From positions 496,001-560,000 of the forward strand of contig NZ_CP023691.1 of assembly GCF_008704855.1 (NCBI RefSeq): a DNA stretch of 64,000 bases. Direction: 5' to 3'. A program made the position numbers and the translations under genes. Source of the stretch: Streptomyces platensis (lineage in GTDB: Bacteria; Actinomycetota; Actinomycetes; Streptomycetales; Streptomycetaceae). This document shows positions 33,035-41,413 of this stretch, piece after piece (the first letter of the stretch is position 1; each line of letters opens with the position of its first letter). The notes under the pieces were generated by a model, which saw nothing but the letters and a program-made list of their open reading frames with translations, was not told the DNA's origin and made no database searches.

Positions 33035-34642
33035 TCACCACGGCAGGTCGCAGGAACCGTGCAGGCGCTGTGCCTCGATTCCCCGGGTGCGGCAGGCCGC
33101 CACGAACCGCTCGGCCGCCTGCACCGGCGCCGCGTTCTCGTCGAAGGTCGTTGTCGTCAGGTACCACACCCATGGCTCGTGGCCCATGGCGTAGACGTAG
33201 GCCCGGTCGCACCCGAGGGCCTCGGCGAGCGCCATGGCGCCGATGTCGTCATTGCCGTTCAGGCGGCGGCGCACGGCCATCTCACGTGCGGGCTCGTGGG
33301 TGAACAGGGGCCCGTAGAGCCAGGTCAGCGGGGCGCCCTCGCACTCCATGCCGAGGAAGAGCACATCGACCTTGCCGATGGCCCGCCGCACGTGCGCATA
33401 CGCCACGGGGTCGATCGTGGAGGTGTCGGCGGCAAAGAGGACGGTCCGGCCGTCGGACTCCAACAGCCATGCGGACTTGGAGATGGCGAGGTCGCCGTGC
33501 TCACCGAAGAAGGGGACGGCGGTGAGCCGGCCCATCGCCGTCTCGATCTGCTGGAGCTCGCCGAGCTCGATCACCCGGGGGAAGCCCGCGGCCTCCAGCG
33601 CCAGCCGCAGCGACGGGTCCTGAAGCGACCCCGCGTCCGACCGGGGCACGACGATCGTGCCGATCCGGGTGCGCAGGCGGAGGAGCGATTCCAGTACCAG
33701 GTGGTCCTGGTGGCCGTGGGTGATCAGGACGTGGTCGATGTAGTCGGGCAGATCGCTGTCGACCAGGCGGGGCCCGGCGCCCGGGAACGCAGGCGGCAGC
33801 AGCGGGTCCACCAGGATCGCGCCCTGGTCGTTCTCGGCCAGGACGCAGGCGTGTCCGAGGTAGCGGATACGCGGCTCCTTGACGGGCTCCCTGCGGGTGG
33901 CCTTCGCGGGGGCGTCGGCCGCGGTGAAGTAGGGCGCCAGCTTGCGGGCGGTGTCGGATGTGAGCTCCAGGGCGTCCGCAACTTCACCGAACGGCCGCGG
34001 GGTGCGCAGCGTCGAGAACATGACGTCGACGCCGGGGTGGTGGAAGGCCACCGGCAGCACGGTCCGCTCGTCGGTGTCGAGACGGGGGGTGGAGAGGGCG
34101 AAGGGGCGGCGGTCGGCCCGGAGGGGTTCCAGCGCGAGGGACTGACCGTCCGTCGAGGCGTAGTCGCTGCGGTAGAGCAGGGCCTCGATCAGCCGGAACG
34201 AGGCGTTGTCCTGGAGGTCGTAGACCAGCTCCACATAGCCCTGGAGCGGCTCCGGCACGAGGGGGTAGAGCTCTTCGAGCGGCACGCCCGGGGCGGCCTT
34301 CGCGAGCAGGTCCTGAAGCGTGTCCACCGCGGTGTCGAATTCGAGCAGCCGCGCGGCCCGCCGCCGGGTGGCCGCGATCAGGGCTTCGACGTCCGCCGAG
34401 CGGTCCCCGCCGAGGTCCATGAACGGGCCGCCGGCCAGCGCAGGCGTCCGGGAGGACCGCTGGTGCACCGCCGGCGCCTCCAGGTACGACGTCATGATCG
34501 GCATCTGACGGCGGGCGATATTGCGGGCCGCGGTGCCCGGCGAGAGCAGGTGCGACCAGGCGTACCAGTGGTCGATCAGTGGCTCGACCACGACATCGGA
34601 GCGCAGCGAGACGGGCTGCCGGAAGTTCGGGATCGTATTCAT
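33035..34642 (-). CDS. CmlA-type diiron beta-hydroxylase (MBL fold), copy 1
   Basis: This 535-aa protein has the size and layout of CmlA, the chloramphenicol-pathway beta-hydroxylase that acts on carrier-bound amino acids. It has an N-terminal helical domain (about 1-250; EPLIDHWYAWSHLLSPGTAA) and a C-terminal metallo-beta-lactamase fold. The metal motif H309-x-H-x-D-H314 is present (LITHGHQDH), as is the bridging carboxylate in FFGEHGDL (E381), unusual in hydrolases but characteristic of CmlA, and LFAADTSTI. It is therefore called an oxygenase rather than a hydrolase. It ends the leu-like operon (ATGA overlap at 34639-34642). Likely substrate: a residue on NRPS 1, perhaps Val. Confidence 0.83.
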   Translation of the reverse strand: MNTIPNFRQPVSLRSDVVVEPLIDHWYAWSHLLSPGTAARNIARRQMPIMTSYLEAPAVHQRSSRTPALAGGPFMDLGGDRSADVEALIAATRRRAARLLEFDTAVDTLQDLLAKAAPGVPLEELYPLVPEPLQGYVELVYDLQDNASFRLIEALLYRSDYASTDGQSLALEPLRADRRPFALSTPRLDTDERTVLPVAFHHPGVDVMFSTLRTPRPFGEVADALELTSDTARKLAPYFTAADAPAKATRREPVKEPRIRYLGHACVLAENDQGAILVDPLLPPAFPGAGPRLVDSDLPDYIDHVLITHGHQDHLVLESLLRLRTRIGTIVVPRSDAGSLQDPSLRLALEAAGFPRVIELGELQQIETAMGRLTAVPFFGEHGDLAISKSAWLLESDGRTVLFAADTSTIDPVAYAHVRRAIGKVDVLFLGMECEGAPLTWLYGPLFTHEPAREMAVRRRLNGNDDIGAMALAEALGCDRAYVYAMGHEPWVWYLTTTTFDENAAPVQAAERFVAACRTRGIEAQRLHGSCDLPW

Positions 34643-35163
34643 CGGACGCGCCTTCCCTGTCCGGCCCGGACTCGGTCGAGGGTGTAGGGGGTGAGGCCGC
34701 CGCCGTCGACGATGCCCTGAAGGGCTCCGAGGTCGGCGAACTCCATCTGTCGGTCCGCGCAGGTCACGACCCGGCGGGCGACGTCCACACGGACCGGTGC
34801 ACCGGTGATCGACTCGTCGAAGCCGTGGTCGATGACGACGGGAAGCAGCAGGCCCATGTTGACGCAGTTGCGGAAGAAGATGTTGCCGAAGGACTTGGCG
34901 ATCACGACGCGGGCGCCGGCGTAGTGCAGCGCCTGCGGGGCGGTCTCCCGGCTGGAACCGCAGCCGAACTCCGTCCCGGCGAAGATCACTTTGAACGGGG
35001 AGGTGCCCGTGTCCGGGTCGACGAACGGCGTCTTTGCCGGATAGTCGACGAGTGCGATCCGGGCGAGCTGATCCGGCCCGTCGTAGGGCTCGTAACGTCC
35101 CGGGCTCATCACGTCGGTGTCCACGAAGTCCCCCACCCCGTAGGCGAGGCCACTGATGATCAT
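34639..35163 (-). CDS. LeuD-like small subunit of isopropylmalate/homoaconitate isomerase
   Basis: This 174-aa protein is the small subunit of an aconitase-family isomerase, with YGVGDFVDTDVMSPGRY, FGCGSSRETAPQALHYAGAR and KSFGNIFFRNCVNMGLLLPV. It pairs with the LeuC-like protein at 37313-38581 to move a hydroxyl group during 2-oxoacid chain elongation. The length (~170) matches archaeal-type or homoaconitase small subunits rather than the ~200-aa leucine enzyme. Starts and stops overlap neighbours on both sides (ATGA). Confidence 0.88.
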   Translation of the reverse strand: MIISGLAYGVGDFVDTDVMSPGRYEPYDGPDQLARIALVDYPAKTPFVDPDTGTSPFKVIFAGTEFGCGSSRETAPQALHYAGARVVIAKSFGNIFFRNCVNMGLLLPVVIDHGFDESITGAPVRVDVARRVVTCADRQMEFADLGALQGIVDGGGLTPYTLDRVRAGQGRRVR

Positions 35164-36224
35164 GACGGCAACCCTTCGTTCCCGGCCGACGCGGCGCGAC
35201 GTTTCCACGCCATCCCCGACAGCACCTCCAGCACAATCCGGTTCGCGAGATAGGCCGTGATCTCCCCCGGCCCGTCGTAGGGCGGCGAGAGCTCGACGAT
35301 CTCCGCGCCGACGAGGTCCACACGCTGCGCGCAGGTCCGGACGGCGTCAAGCAGCTCGCGGCTGGTCAGTCCGCCCGGTTCGGGCGTCCCCGTCGCCGGG
35401 GCCATGCCCGGGTCGACGACATCGATATCGATCGTCAGATACAGCGGGCCGGGCCCGATCTGGTCGAGGACGTCGTCCAGGCAGGTGTCGAGGCCGCGGG
35501 AGCGCAGCTCCGACATCGTGATCGAGCGCACCCCGAGCCCGGCCGCCCATTGGAGCGTGCGCGGCCCGGGCCAGTACCCGCGCAGCCCGATCTGGGTGAA
35601 CCGGTCGCCCGGTACGGTGCCGGACTCCAGGAGCCGGCGCATGACGGTGCCGTGGCCGTACTCCGCTCCGAAGTCGCTGGTGTCCCCGATGTCGGCGTGG
35701 GCGTCGAAGTGGACCACCGAGAAGGTCCCGGGGCCGCGCCGGCCGGCGATCCCGCGCATCGTCGGCCAGGCGATGCTGTGGTCCCCGCCGAGTGTGAAGG
35801 GGATGGCCCCCGCGGCCACGACCTCGCTCACCGTGCGCTCAAGGAGCTGGTGGGCCCGCTCGGTCTCCCCCGGAGGGGTGGGCACGTCCCCGGCGTCCAC
35901 GATCTTGAGCTCGGTGAACGGGTCGACTCCGAGGCCGAGATGGGGCCGGTACGGGACGTGCGGCAGGTAGTCGGTCCGGCGGATGGCCTGCGGGCCGAAC
36001 CGTGTGCCCGGCCGGTGGGACGTGGTGCCGTCGAAGGGCGCTCCGAGGATCACCACATCGGCGCCCGCGTACCCGGCGGGGCTCTGTTCGCACCGTGGCA
36101 GCCCGAGGAACGAGGTCTCCGGGCCGAACACCCCGCGGTAGTCGGCCCGGCGCACCGCGTCGTCGTAGTCCTGCGGTGCGTCGGCGGCGGGTCCGCCCGG
36201 CCCGCCTGGCGTGGATGGGGTCAT
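35160..36224 (-). CDS. Ureohydrolase (agmatinase/arginase family)
   Basis: This 354-aa enzyme is of the manganese ureohydrolase family, which splits a guanidino group to urea and an amine. The metal motifs are present: LGGDHS, HFDAHADIGD and DIDVVDPGMAP. The N-terminal region includes GAPFDGTTSHRPGTRFGPQA as in agmatinases and guanidinobutyrases. It sits inside the leu-like operon with ATGA overlaps at both ends, so it almost certainly acts in the same pathway. I infer that it unmasks the side-chain amine of a guanidino chain-elongation product, giving homolysine or its oxoacid; other guanidino acids are possible. Confidence 0.88.
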   Translation of the reverse strand: MTPSTPGGPGGPAADAPQDYDDAVRRADYRGVFGPETSFLGLPRCEQSPAGYAGADVVILGAPFDGTTSHRPGTRFGPQAIRRTDYLPHVPYRPHLGLGVDPFTELKIVDAGDVPTPPGETERAHQLLERTVSEVVAAGAIPFTLGGDHSIAWPTMRGIAGRRGPGTFSVVHFDAHADIGDTSDFGAEYGHGTVMRRLLESGTVPGDRFTQIGLRGYWPGPRTLQWAAGLGVRSITMSELRSRGLDTCLDDVLDQIGPGPLYLTIDIDVVDPGMAPATGTPEPGGLTSRELLDAVRTCAQRVDLVGAEIVELSPPYDGPGEITAYLANRIVLEVLSGMAWKRRAASAGNEGLPS

Positions 36225-37309
36225 CGCTGGGTTCCCTCCTCCGCCACCACGGCGTCGAACGCGTCGCAGACCGCGGCGGCCATCTCTTTGGTGGTGCAGG
36301 GCGCGCTCCCCGGTCCGGCGATGTCGGGGGTGCGGCACGACTCGACGGCCCGCTCGACGCCGTCGGCCAGGAAGTCCGCCCATCGTGGGGCGCCGAAGGT
36401 ATGACGCAGCATCAGCTCCACCGAACCGATCGTGCCGAGCGGGTTGGCGTGTCCGGTGCCGGCGAGGTCGGGGGCCGTGCCGCCGACCGGCTCGTACAGC
36501 GCGAAGCCGGTGGGGCTCAGGGTCGCCGAGGGGAGCAGCCCCAGCGAGCCGCACACCGCACCGGTGATCTCGGAGAGCACATCGCCGAGCAGATTGCTGG
36601 TCACGATGACGTCGAAGTCGGCCGGGCGCAGGACCATCTGCATCGCCATCGTGTCGGCGTACATGTCCCGGACCTCGACGTCCGGGAAGGCCGGTGCTTC
36701 CTCGGCGAGGACCTCCAGCCACAGTCCGAAGACGTCGGGGATGGCGTTCGCCTTGTGTACCAGGGTGAGGCGGCGGCGCCGGGCCTCGGCGTGCTCCAGG
36801 GCGCAGCGCACGATGCGGCGGATCTCGTCCTCGCGGTAGTACATCTCCTGCCCGGCCCACCGTTGGCCCGCGTCGACCCCCGTCCGGCGTCGCCCGTAGT
36901 AGACGCCCGACACGAGCTCGCGCACGAGCAGCAGGTCGACACCGTCGAGACGCTCCGGCCGGAGGGGCGAGACATCGCGCAGCGCCCGCAGCGGCCGGGC
37001 CGGGCGGAGGTTGGCGAACAGGTCGTAGCGGCTGCGCAGTTCGCCGATCGGTTCGTCGGCCGTCGCACCGAACAGAACCGCACCGTGCGGTGTCGCCGCG
37101 ACCTGGTCGATTTCGTCGCGCACCGCGTCGGGCAGCCACTGCCCGGTGCGCTCGTACGCCGGGAGACCCACCGCGTGCTCGCGGATCGTGGCGTCCAGTC
37201 CGGCGCGGTCGAGGACGTGTTCCAGGACGTGGCGGGCGGCGCCCACGACCTCCGGCCCGATCCCTTCGCCGGGAAGGACGAGCACCGTCGGTTTCGTTGT
37301 CGGCGTCAT
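36221..37309 (-). CDS. LeuB-like 3-isopropylmalate/homoisocitrate dehydrogenase
   Basis: This 362-aa NAD-dependent decarboxylating dehydrogenase shows VLVLPGEGIGPEVV at the N-terminus, LLLVRELVSGVYYG (catalytic Arg and Tyr region), VHKANAIPDVFGLW (catalytic Lys), DMYADTMAMQMV (metal Asp) and EPVGGTAPDLAGTGHANPLG. It oxidises and decarboxylates the elongated hydroxy-acid to a 2-oxoacid one carbon longer. The operon context argues for a dedicated, non-leucine substrate. Its start is three bases after the LeuC-like stop. Confidence 0.88.
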   Translation of the reverse strand: MTPTTKPTVLVLPGEGIGPEVVGAARHVLEHVLDRAGLDATIREHAVGLPAYERTGQWLPDAVRDEIDQVAATPHGAVLFGATADEPIGELRSRYDLFANLRPARPLRALRDVSPLRPERLDGVDLLLVRELVSGVYYGRRRTGVDAGQRWAGQEMYYREDEIRRIVRCALEHAEARRRRLTLVHKANAIPDVFGLWLEVLAEEAPAFPDVEVRDMYADTMAMQMVLRPADFDVIVTSNLLGDVLSEITGAVCGSLGLLPSATLSPTGFALYEPVGGTAPDLAGTGHANPLGTIGSVELMLRHTFGAPRWADFLADGVERAVESCRTPDIAGPGSAPCTTKEMAAAVCDAFDAVVAEEGTQR

Positions 37310-37312
37310 CGG

Positions 37313-38581
37313 CTACTCCGTGATCCGGCCGGCGAGCGCACTGCGCGCGGCAACGATCGGCGATGCCAGGTAGACGGACGACTTGGGGTTGCCCATCCGC
37401 CCCCGGAAGTTGCGGTTGGTCGTGGACAGGCAGACCTCGCCGTCCCCGACGACCCCGCCGTGCGCGCCGTAACACGCCTTGCAGCCGGGCGACTCGACGA
37501 CCGCTCCGGCGGCGAGAAGCGTCGCCATCGTTCCGGACAGGGCCAGCCGGCGGTAGATCCCCATGGTGGCCGGCACGATCATGAGCCGTACTCCGGGCGC
37601 CACCCGCTTCCCGGCCAGCTCGGCGGCGGCCACCTCGATGTCGTCGAACTTCGCTCCGGTGCAGGACCCGATGTAGACCTGGTCCACCCGGATGCGGTCG
37701 GCCATCGCCTCGTCGATCGAGTGCACATTGTCCGGCCGGTGCGGATAGGCGACGGCGGGGCGCAGTTTCTCGGCGCGGTATTCCAGGCGGCGCGCGAACG
37801 GGGCACCGGGGTCGCTGGTCACCGGCTCGTACGCGACGGTCCGCGGCCGTGCGGCGAGGTAGTCCGCGGCGGCGGGCGACAGGGCCATGATGCCGTTGAC
37901 CGCGCCGGCCTCCACGACCATGTTGCACAGCGTCATCCGCTCCTCGACCGACATCGTGTCGATGGTGGAGCCGGTGAACTCGATCGACCGGCCCGAGGCA
38001 CCGCCCATGCCGAGGTCGCCGATCAGGGTCAGGATCACGTCCTTGGCCAGGACGCCCGGCGGGAGTTCGCCCTCGATCCGGACCTCGATGGTCTCCGGGA
38101 CCCGGAACCACAGATCGCCGGTGTAGAAGGCGTTGACCATGTCGATCATGCCGACGCCGGAGCCGAAGGCGTTGAACGCCCCGTAGGTCACCGAGTGCGA
38201 GTCCGTGCCGAGCACCACCGTCCCGGGCTGGACGAGTCCCTCGTCGCACATCATCACGTGGCAGATGCCGTAGTTCTCGCCGTACGGGTAGTGGTGCGAG
38301 ATGCCCTGCTCGGTGGCGAACTGGGTCATACCGGCGGCGAGTCGGCGCGACTCGGCGTCCTTGGCCGGCACCAGATGGTCCTCGAAGAGGGCGATCCGCT
38401 CGGGGTCCCACACGGTCGCGTCCGGGCCGAACGCATCGCGGAACTCACGGCGGAGCCCCTCGCACACCGGGTCGTGGGTGAACGCCATGTCGATGCCGAC
38501 CTCGACGATCTCCCCGGCGACGACATGGTCCCGGCCCGCCGCCCGGGCGAGGATCTTGTGGGTCATGGTCTGCGGAATCAT
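37313..38581 (-). CDS. LeuC-like large subunit of aconitase-family isomerase
   Basis: This 422-aa large subunit of an isopropylmalate/homoaconitate hydro-lyase carries the [4Fe-4S] cysteines in YIGSCTGAKFDDIE and in SPGCKACYGAHGG. It also shows VLGTDSHSVTYGAFNAFGSG and LSTTNRNFRGRMG. The length matches the short homoaconitase-type LeuC (~420 aa), not the ~465-aa bacterial leucine enzyme. It works with the LeuD-like subunit encoded downstream. ATGA overlap with the LeuA-like stop. Confidence 0.88.
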   Translation of the reverse strand: MIPQTMTHKILARAAGRDHVVAGEIVEVGIDMAFTHDPVCEGLRREFRDAFGPDATVWDPERIALFEDHLVPAKDAESRRLAAGMTQFATEQGISHHYPYGENYGICHVMMCDEGLVQPGTVVLGTDSHSVTYGAFNAFGSGVGMIDMVNAFYTGDLWFRVPETIEVRIEGELPPGVLAKDVILTLIGDLGMGGASGRSIEFTGSTIDTMSVEERMTLCNMVVEAGAVNGIMALSPAAADYLAARPRTVAYEPVTSDPGAPFARRLEYRAEKLRPAVAYPHRPDNVHSIDEAMADRIRVDQVYIGSCTGAKFDDIEVAAAELAGKRVAPGVRLMIVPATMGIYRRLALSGTMATLLAAGAVVESPGCKACYGAHGGVVGDGEVCLSTTNRNFRGRMGNPKSSVYLASPIVAARSALAGRITE

Positions 38582-39828
38582 GCGGAGACACCCCTCACTT
38601 CGAGCAGCTCACGGATCTCCGACGGTTCGAGCCAGCGGTCGTGCGCGTGCGCCCGTGCCAGCACCGCGTCGATGTTGACGTCATCGACCGGGGCCCCGAC
38701 CGAGGCGAGCGCCTCACGGGCGGCGGCCCGCCCGCTCGTCGGCCCGACCATGATCGACTGGGTACGTCCGAGCACGGCGGCGGGCACACTGGAGAACACC
38801 AGGTCCTCCGCCTCCCGCCCCCAGCGCCGGGCCTTCACCAGGGCCGCGACATGGGTCCCCGTGCACGTGGCGAAGGCCTGATCTCCGATCAGGGGGGCGT
38901 TGCGCCGCACCGGGGAGCCCGTTGCCTCGGCGAGGCGGCGGCAGTGCTCGACCACCCGGTCCATCCGGTAGCCCTGGTGTCCGGCCTGGTAGAGGTACAT
39001 CAGCACCGATTCGAGCGCGGTGTTCCCGGCTCGCTCCCCCAGGCCGAGGAACGCGCCGCTGATGGTGTCGGCCCCGGCCTCGGCGGCGGCGATGGCGTTC
39101 GCCACCGCGAGCCCGCGATCGTCATGACCGTGCCACCAGATCTTCACCGCCGCGCCGTGGTTGTCGGACGGCAGGCCGGCCAGCGCGCGCTGTACGGCCG
39201 CCCGCACCGCCCGGACGATCTGCGCGGCGCCCTCGGGAGTCGACTCCCCGACCGTGTCGCAGACGGTGAGCACCTCCGCGCCCGCACCGACCGCCACATG
39301 GACCAGCTGTTCAAGTTCCTCGGGCGGCGTACGGGTGGCGTCCTCCAGGCTGACGCCGAACCTCGTGCCGTCGTCCCGGGCCGCCGACCCCGCGGCCGTG
39401 ATGCGCTCCAGCACGCTGTCGAGGGTCCAGCCCTCGACCCGCCGCCGCAGCGGGCTGCATCCGACGAAGAAGTCGGCCCACACGTCGCGGTCGGTGCCCC
39501 GGTTGAGCCGGCTGATCGGGGCGATGCTCGCCGGGTCGGCCAGCGCCAGAAAGCGCGGCACCATCGGGAGGCCGCGCCGGTCGAGGTGTTCGACGAGCTC
39601 GGCCGCCTCCGCGAGGGCGCCCGATGAGCTCGACGGAAACCCGAGCATGGCCGCCTCGACCCCGATCGCCGCGGCGGACTCGACCAGCGATTTCTTCACT
39701 TCGACGGAGGGATGGTGCACAAAAGCACCCTGCAAACCGTCCCGCAGACTGTCGTCCTCGATCCCGACGTGTGCAATTCCGCGTGACCGCGGATTCCAGG
39801 TGAACAATTCCTCGGTGCTCCCAGACAT
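38578..39828 (-). CDS. LeuA-like 2-oxoacid/acetyl-CoA condensing enzyme (DRE-TIM)
   Basis: This 416-aa Claisen-condensing enzyme belongs to the isopropylmalate/homocitrate/citramalate synthase family. It shows the metal-substrate motif DDSLRDGLQGAF (usually LRDGxQ), the His pair in KIWWHGHDDRGLAVANA, and GAFLGLGERAGNTALESVL. No C-terminal leucine-feedback domain is present, fitting a dedicated biosynthetic enzyme. It likely condenses acetyl-CoA with a basic 2-oxoacid as first step of chain elongation. The ATG at 39828 has GGTGGAG upstream; the open frame to 39963 lies in promoter sequence. First gene of the minus-strand operon. Confidence 0.86.
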   Translation of the reverse strand: MSGSTEELFTWNPRSRGIAHVGIEDDSLRDGLQGAFVHHPSVEVKKSLVESAAAIGVEAAMLGFPSSSSGALAEAAELVEHLDRRGLPMVPRFLALADPASIAPISRLNRGTDRDVWADFFVGCSPLRRRVEGWTLDSVLERITAAGSAARDDGTRFGVSLEDATRTPPEELEQLVHVAVGAGAEVLTVCDTVGESTPEGAAQIVRAVRAAVQRALAGLPSDNHGAAVKIWWHGHDDRGLAVANAIAAAEAGADTISGAFLGLGERAGNTALESVLMYLYQAGHQGYRMDRVVEHCRRLAEATGSPVRRNAPLIGDQAFATCTGTHVAALVKARRWGREAEDLVFSSVPAAVLGRTQSIMVGPTSGRAAAREALASVGAPVDDVNIDAVLARAHAHDRWLEPSEIRELLEVRGVSA

Positions 39829-39951
39829 CACTCCACCTCTAATCGAGACCGGCCAGACAGCCTGACCGCGGTCCGCCGACCGAAAAGAAAAGCAACGTGC
39901 AGGGATGGTGTAACAGATCAGATCACCGGTGCACCAGTGTTCCGAGGGGAA

Positions 39952-40021
39952 TCTAAAGCCCACCCTAAACGGTACCTAAACGATGCCTGAAAGGCAGCTG
40001 ACGGACCGCCTGAAGGATAAT
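39952..40021 (+). promoter_or_regulatory. SARP-type direct-repeat operator and promoter in the divergent region
   Basis: In the 325-base gap between the two biosynthetic operons, heptamers CCTAAAC (39964), CCTAAAC (39975), CCTGAAA (39986) and GCTGACG (39997) recur with an exact 11-bp period. A weaker TCTAAAG lies at 39952. A -10-like GATAAT (40016-40021) follows about 12 bases after the last. Eleven-bp-spaced heptamers just upstream of -10 are the known mode of SARP binding. The rest of the gap shows ribosome sites for both flanking genes. Confidence 0.7.
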
Positions 40022-40153
40022 TCGGACGCTCTTGAACAGCCGTCAGGACTGTGTTCTGGTGGAGCTCGGGACGGCAACGATCATCGTCAGTCCCATTGCC
40101 CGGCAAATTCCCCTTGCCGGCAATCTCGTCCGGATGCGGCCCGGAGGTTTCAG

Positions 40154-41413
40154 ATGTCAATCGGCATAGAAAGTGGAACGAGCGCTCGTCACCCGCGATG
40201 GGAGGACGTGCCCCAGGCCGAGTGGAGTGATCCGCGATGGCAGATGACCCACCGGCTGCGGCGCCCCTCGCAGTTGCGCGACGTCATCAAGCTCACCGAG
40301 GACGAAGAGGCGGCACTCGGCGGGGACGACCTCTTCCGGGTGGACATCACCCCGTACTTCCTCAGCCTGATCGACGGGGACGACCCGCACTGCCCGCTGC
40401 GGCTCCAGGTCATCCCCAGCTCACGGGAAATGGAGGCCTTCGACGGAAGGCTTCCCGATGCCAACTCGGAGATCGAGCACGAGCCGGTGCGCGGGATCAT
40501 TCATAAATATCCCGACCGGCTGGTGATGCTCGTTACGAGTTCCTGCACGTCCTACTGCCGTTACTGCACCCGGAGCCGGTTCGTCGGCGACGGAAAGCAG
40601 AACTACAGCCACTCGGACTGGGCAGAGCAACTTCGGTATATCCGGGATTCGCCACAGGTACGCGATGTTCTGATCACCGGCGGCGACCCGCTGTCGATGG
40701 CGCGCAACCGGCTGGCCGAAATCATCACCGAACTCCGGGCGATTCCGCATGTCGAGATCGTACGCATAGGCACCCGGGCCCCGGTCTTCAACCCGTTCGT
40801 CGTCGACGACGAGCTCTGCAAATTGCTCTCGGACAATCACCCGATCTGGCTGAACATCCACGTCAACCACCCCTACGAACTCACCCCGGAACTCGCCCAG
40901 GCCTGCTCCCGTCTCTCCAGCGCCGGCGTCCCCCTCGGCGCGCAGACGGTCCTGCTCGCCGGGATCAACGACAGTGTCGAGGTCCAGCGCCGGCTGTGCA
41001 CCGAACTCGTCCGTATGCGGGTGCGCCCCTACTACCTGTACCAATGTGACTCGGTGCGGGGAGCGGGCCACTTCCGGACCAGCGTCACCAAGGGCATCGA
41101 GATCATCGAAGGGCTGCGCGGACACATCAGCGGCTTCGCGGTCCCGACCTACGTGGTCGACAGCCCCGGTGGCGGCGGAAAGATCCCGGTCGGTCCCAAC
41201 TACCTGCTCAGCCTGTCACCGGAGCGGGCGGTCCTGCGCAACTGGGCGGGCGAGGTCTCCGAGTACCACGGCCCGTCGGGGTACCGGTCGGGGACGACTC
41301 CGCCGCTGCGGGGGCCGAAATCGCACCGTGCACCCACCGAGGTGCCCACGGTGTCCGACCGGCTGTCCGCCCCACAGATGCCGGCCGAAGACGCGGAGGG
41401 CTTCGAGGTATGA
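40154..41413 (+). CDS. Lysine 2,3-aminomutase-family radical SAM enzyme
   Basis: This 419-aa PLP- and SAM-dependent aminomutase has the [4Fe-4S] motif C131-x3-C135-x2-C138 (CTSYCRYC), the PLP-binding Lys343 in PGGGGKIPVGPNY, and the two Asp residues that bind the terminal amine in clostridial lysine aminomutase: D299 in YLYQCD and D336 in YVVDSP. All are offset by six from the clostridial numbering. It shifts the alpha-amino group to the beta position. A lysine-like substrate with a distal amine is expected; given the elongation genes I infer homolysine to beta-homolysine, though plain lysine is possible. The ATG at 40154 has GGAGG upstream. Its stop overlaps NRPS 1 (ATGA). Confidence 0.9.
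   Translation: MSIGIESGTSARHPRWEDVPQAEWSDPRWQMTHRLRRPSQLRDVIKLTEDEEAALGGDDLFRVDITPYFLSLIDGDDPHCPLRLQVIPSSREMEAFDGRLPDANSEIEHEPVRGIIHKYPDRLVMLVTSSCTSYCRYCTRSRFVGDGKQNYSHSDWAEQLRYIRDSPQVRDVLITGGDPLSMARNRLAEIITELRAIPHVEIVRIGTRAPVFNPFVVDDELCKLLSDNHPIWLNIHVNHPYELTPELAQACSRLSSAGVPLGAQTVLLAGINDSVEVQRRLCTELVRMRVRPYYLYQCDSVRGAGHFRTSVTKGIEIIEGLRGHISGFAVPTYVVDSPGGGGKIPVGPNYLLSLSPERAVLRNWAGEVSEYHGPSGYRSGTTPPLRGPKSHRAPTEVPTVSDRLSAPQMPAEDAEGFEV

Noticed and set aside
34639..39828. The LeuA/C/B/D-like genes as the primary leucine pathway
   Set aside because: LeuA lacks the feedback domain, LeuC and LeuD are of the short homoaconitase type, a ureohydrolase and a CmlA-type oxygenase are coupled within the operon, and it is divergent from an aminomutase-NRPS operon.
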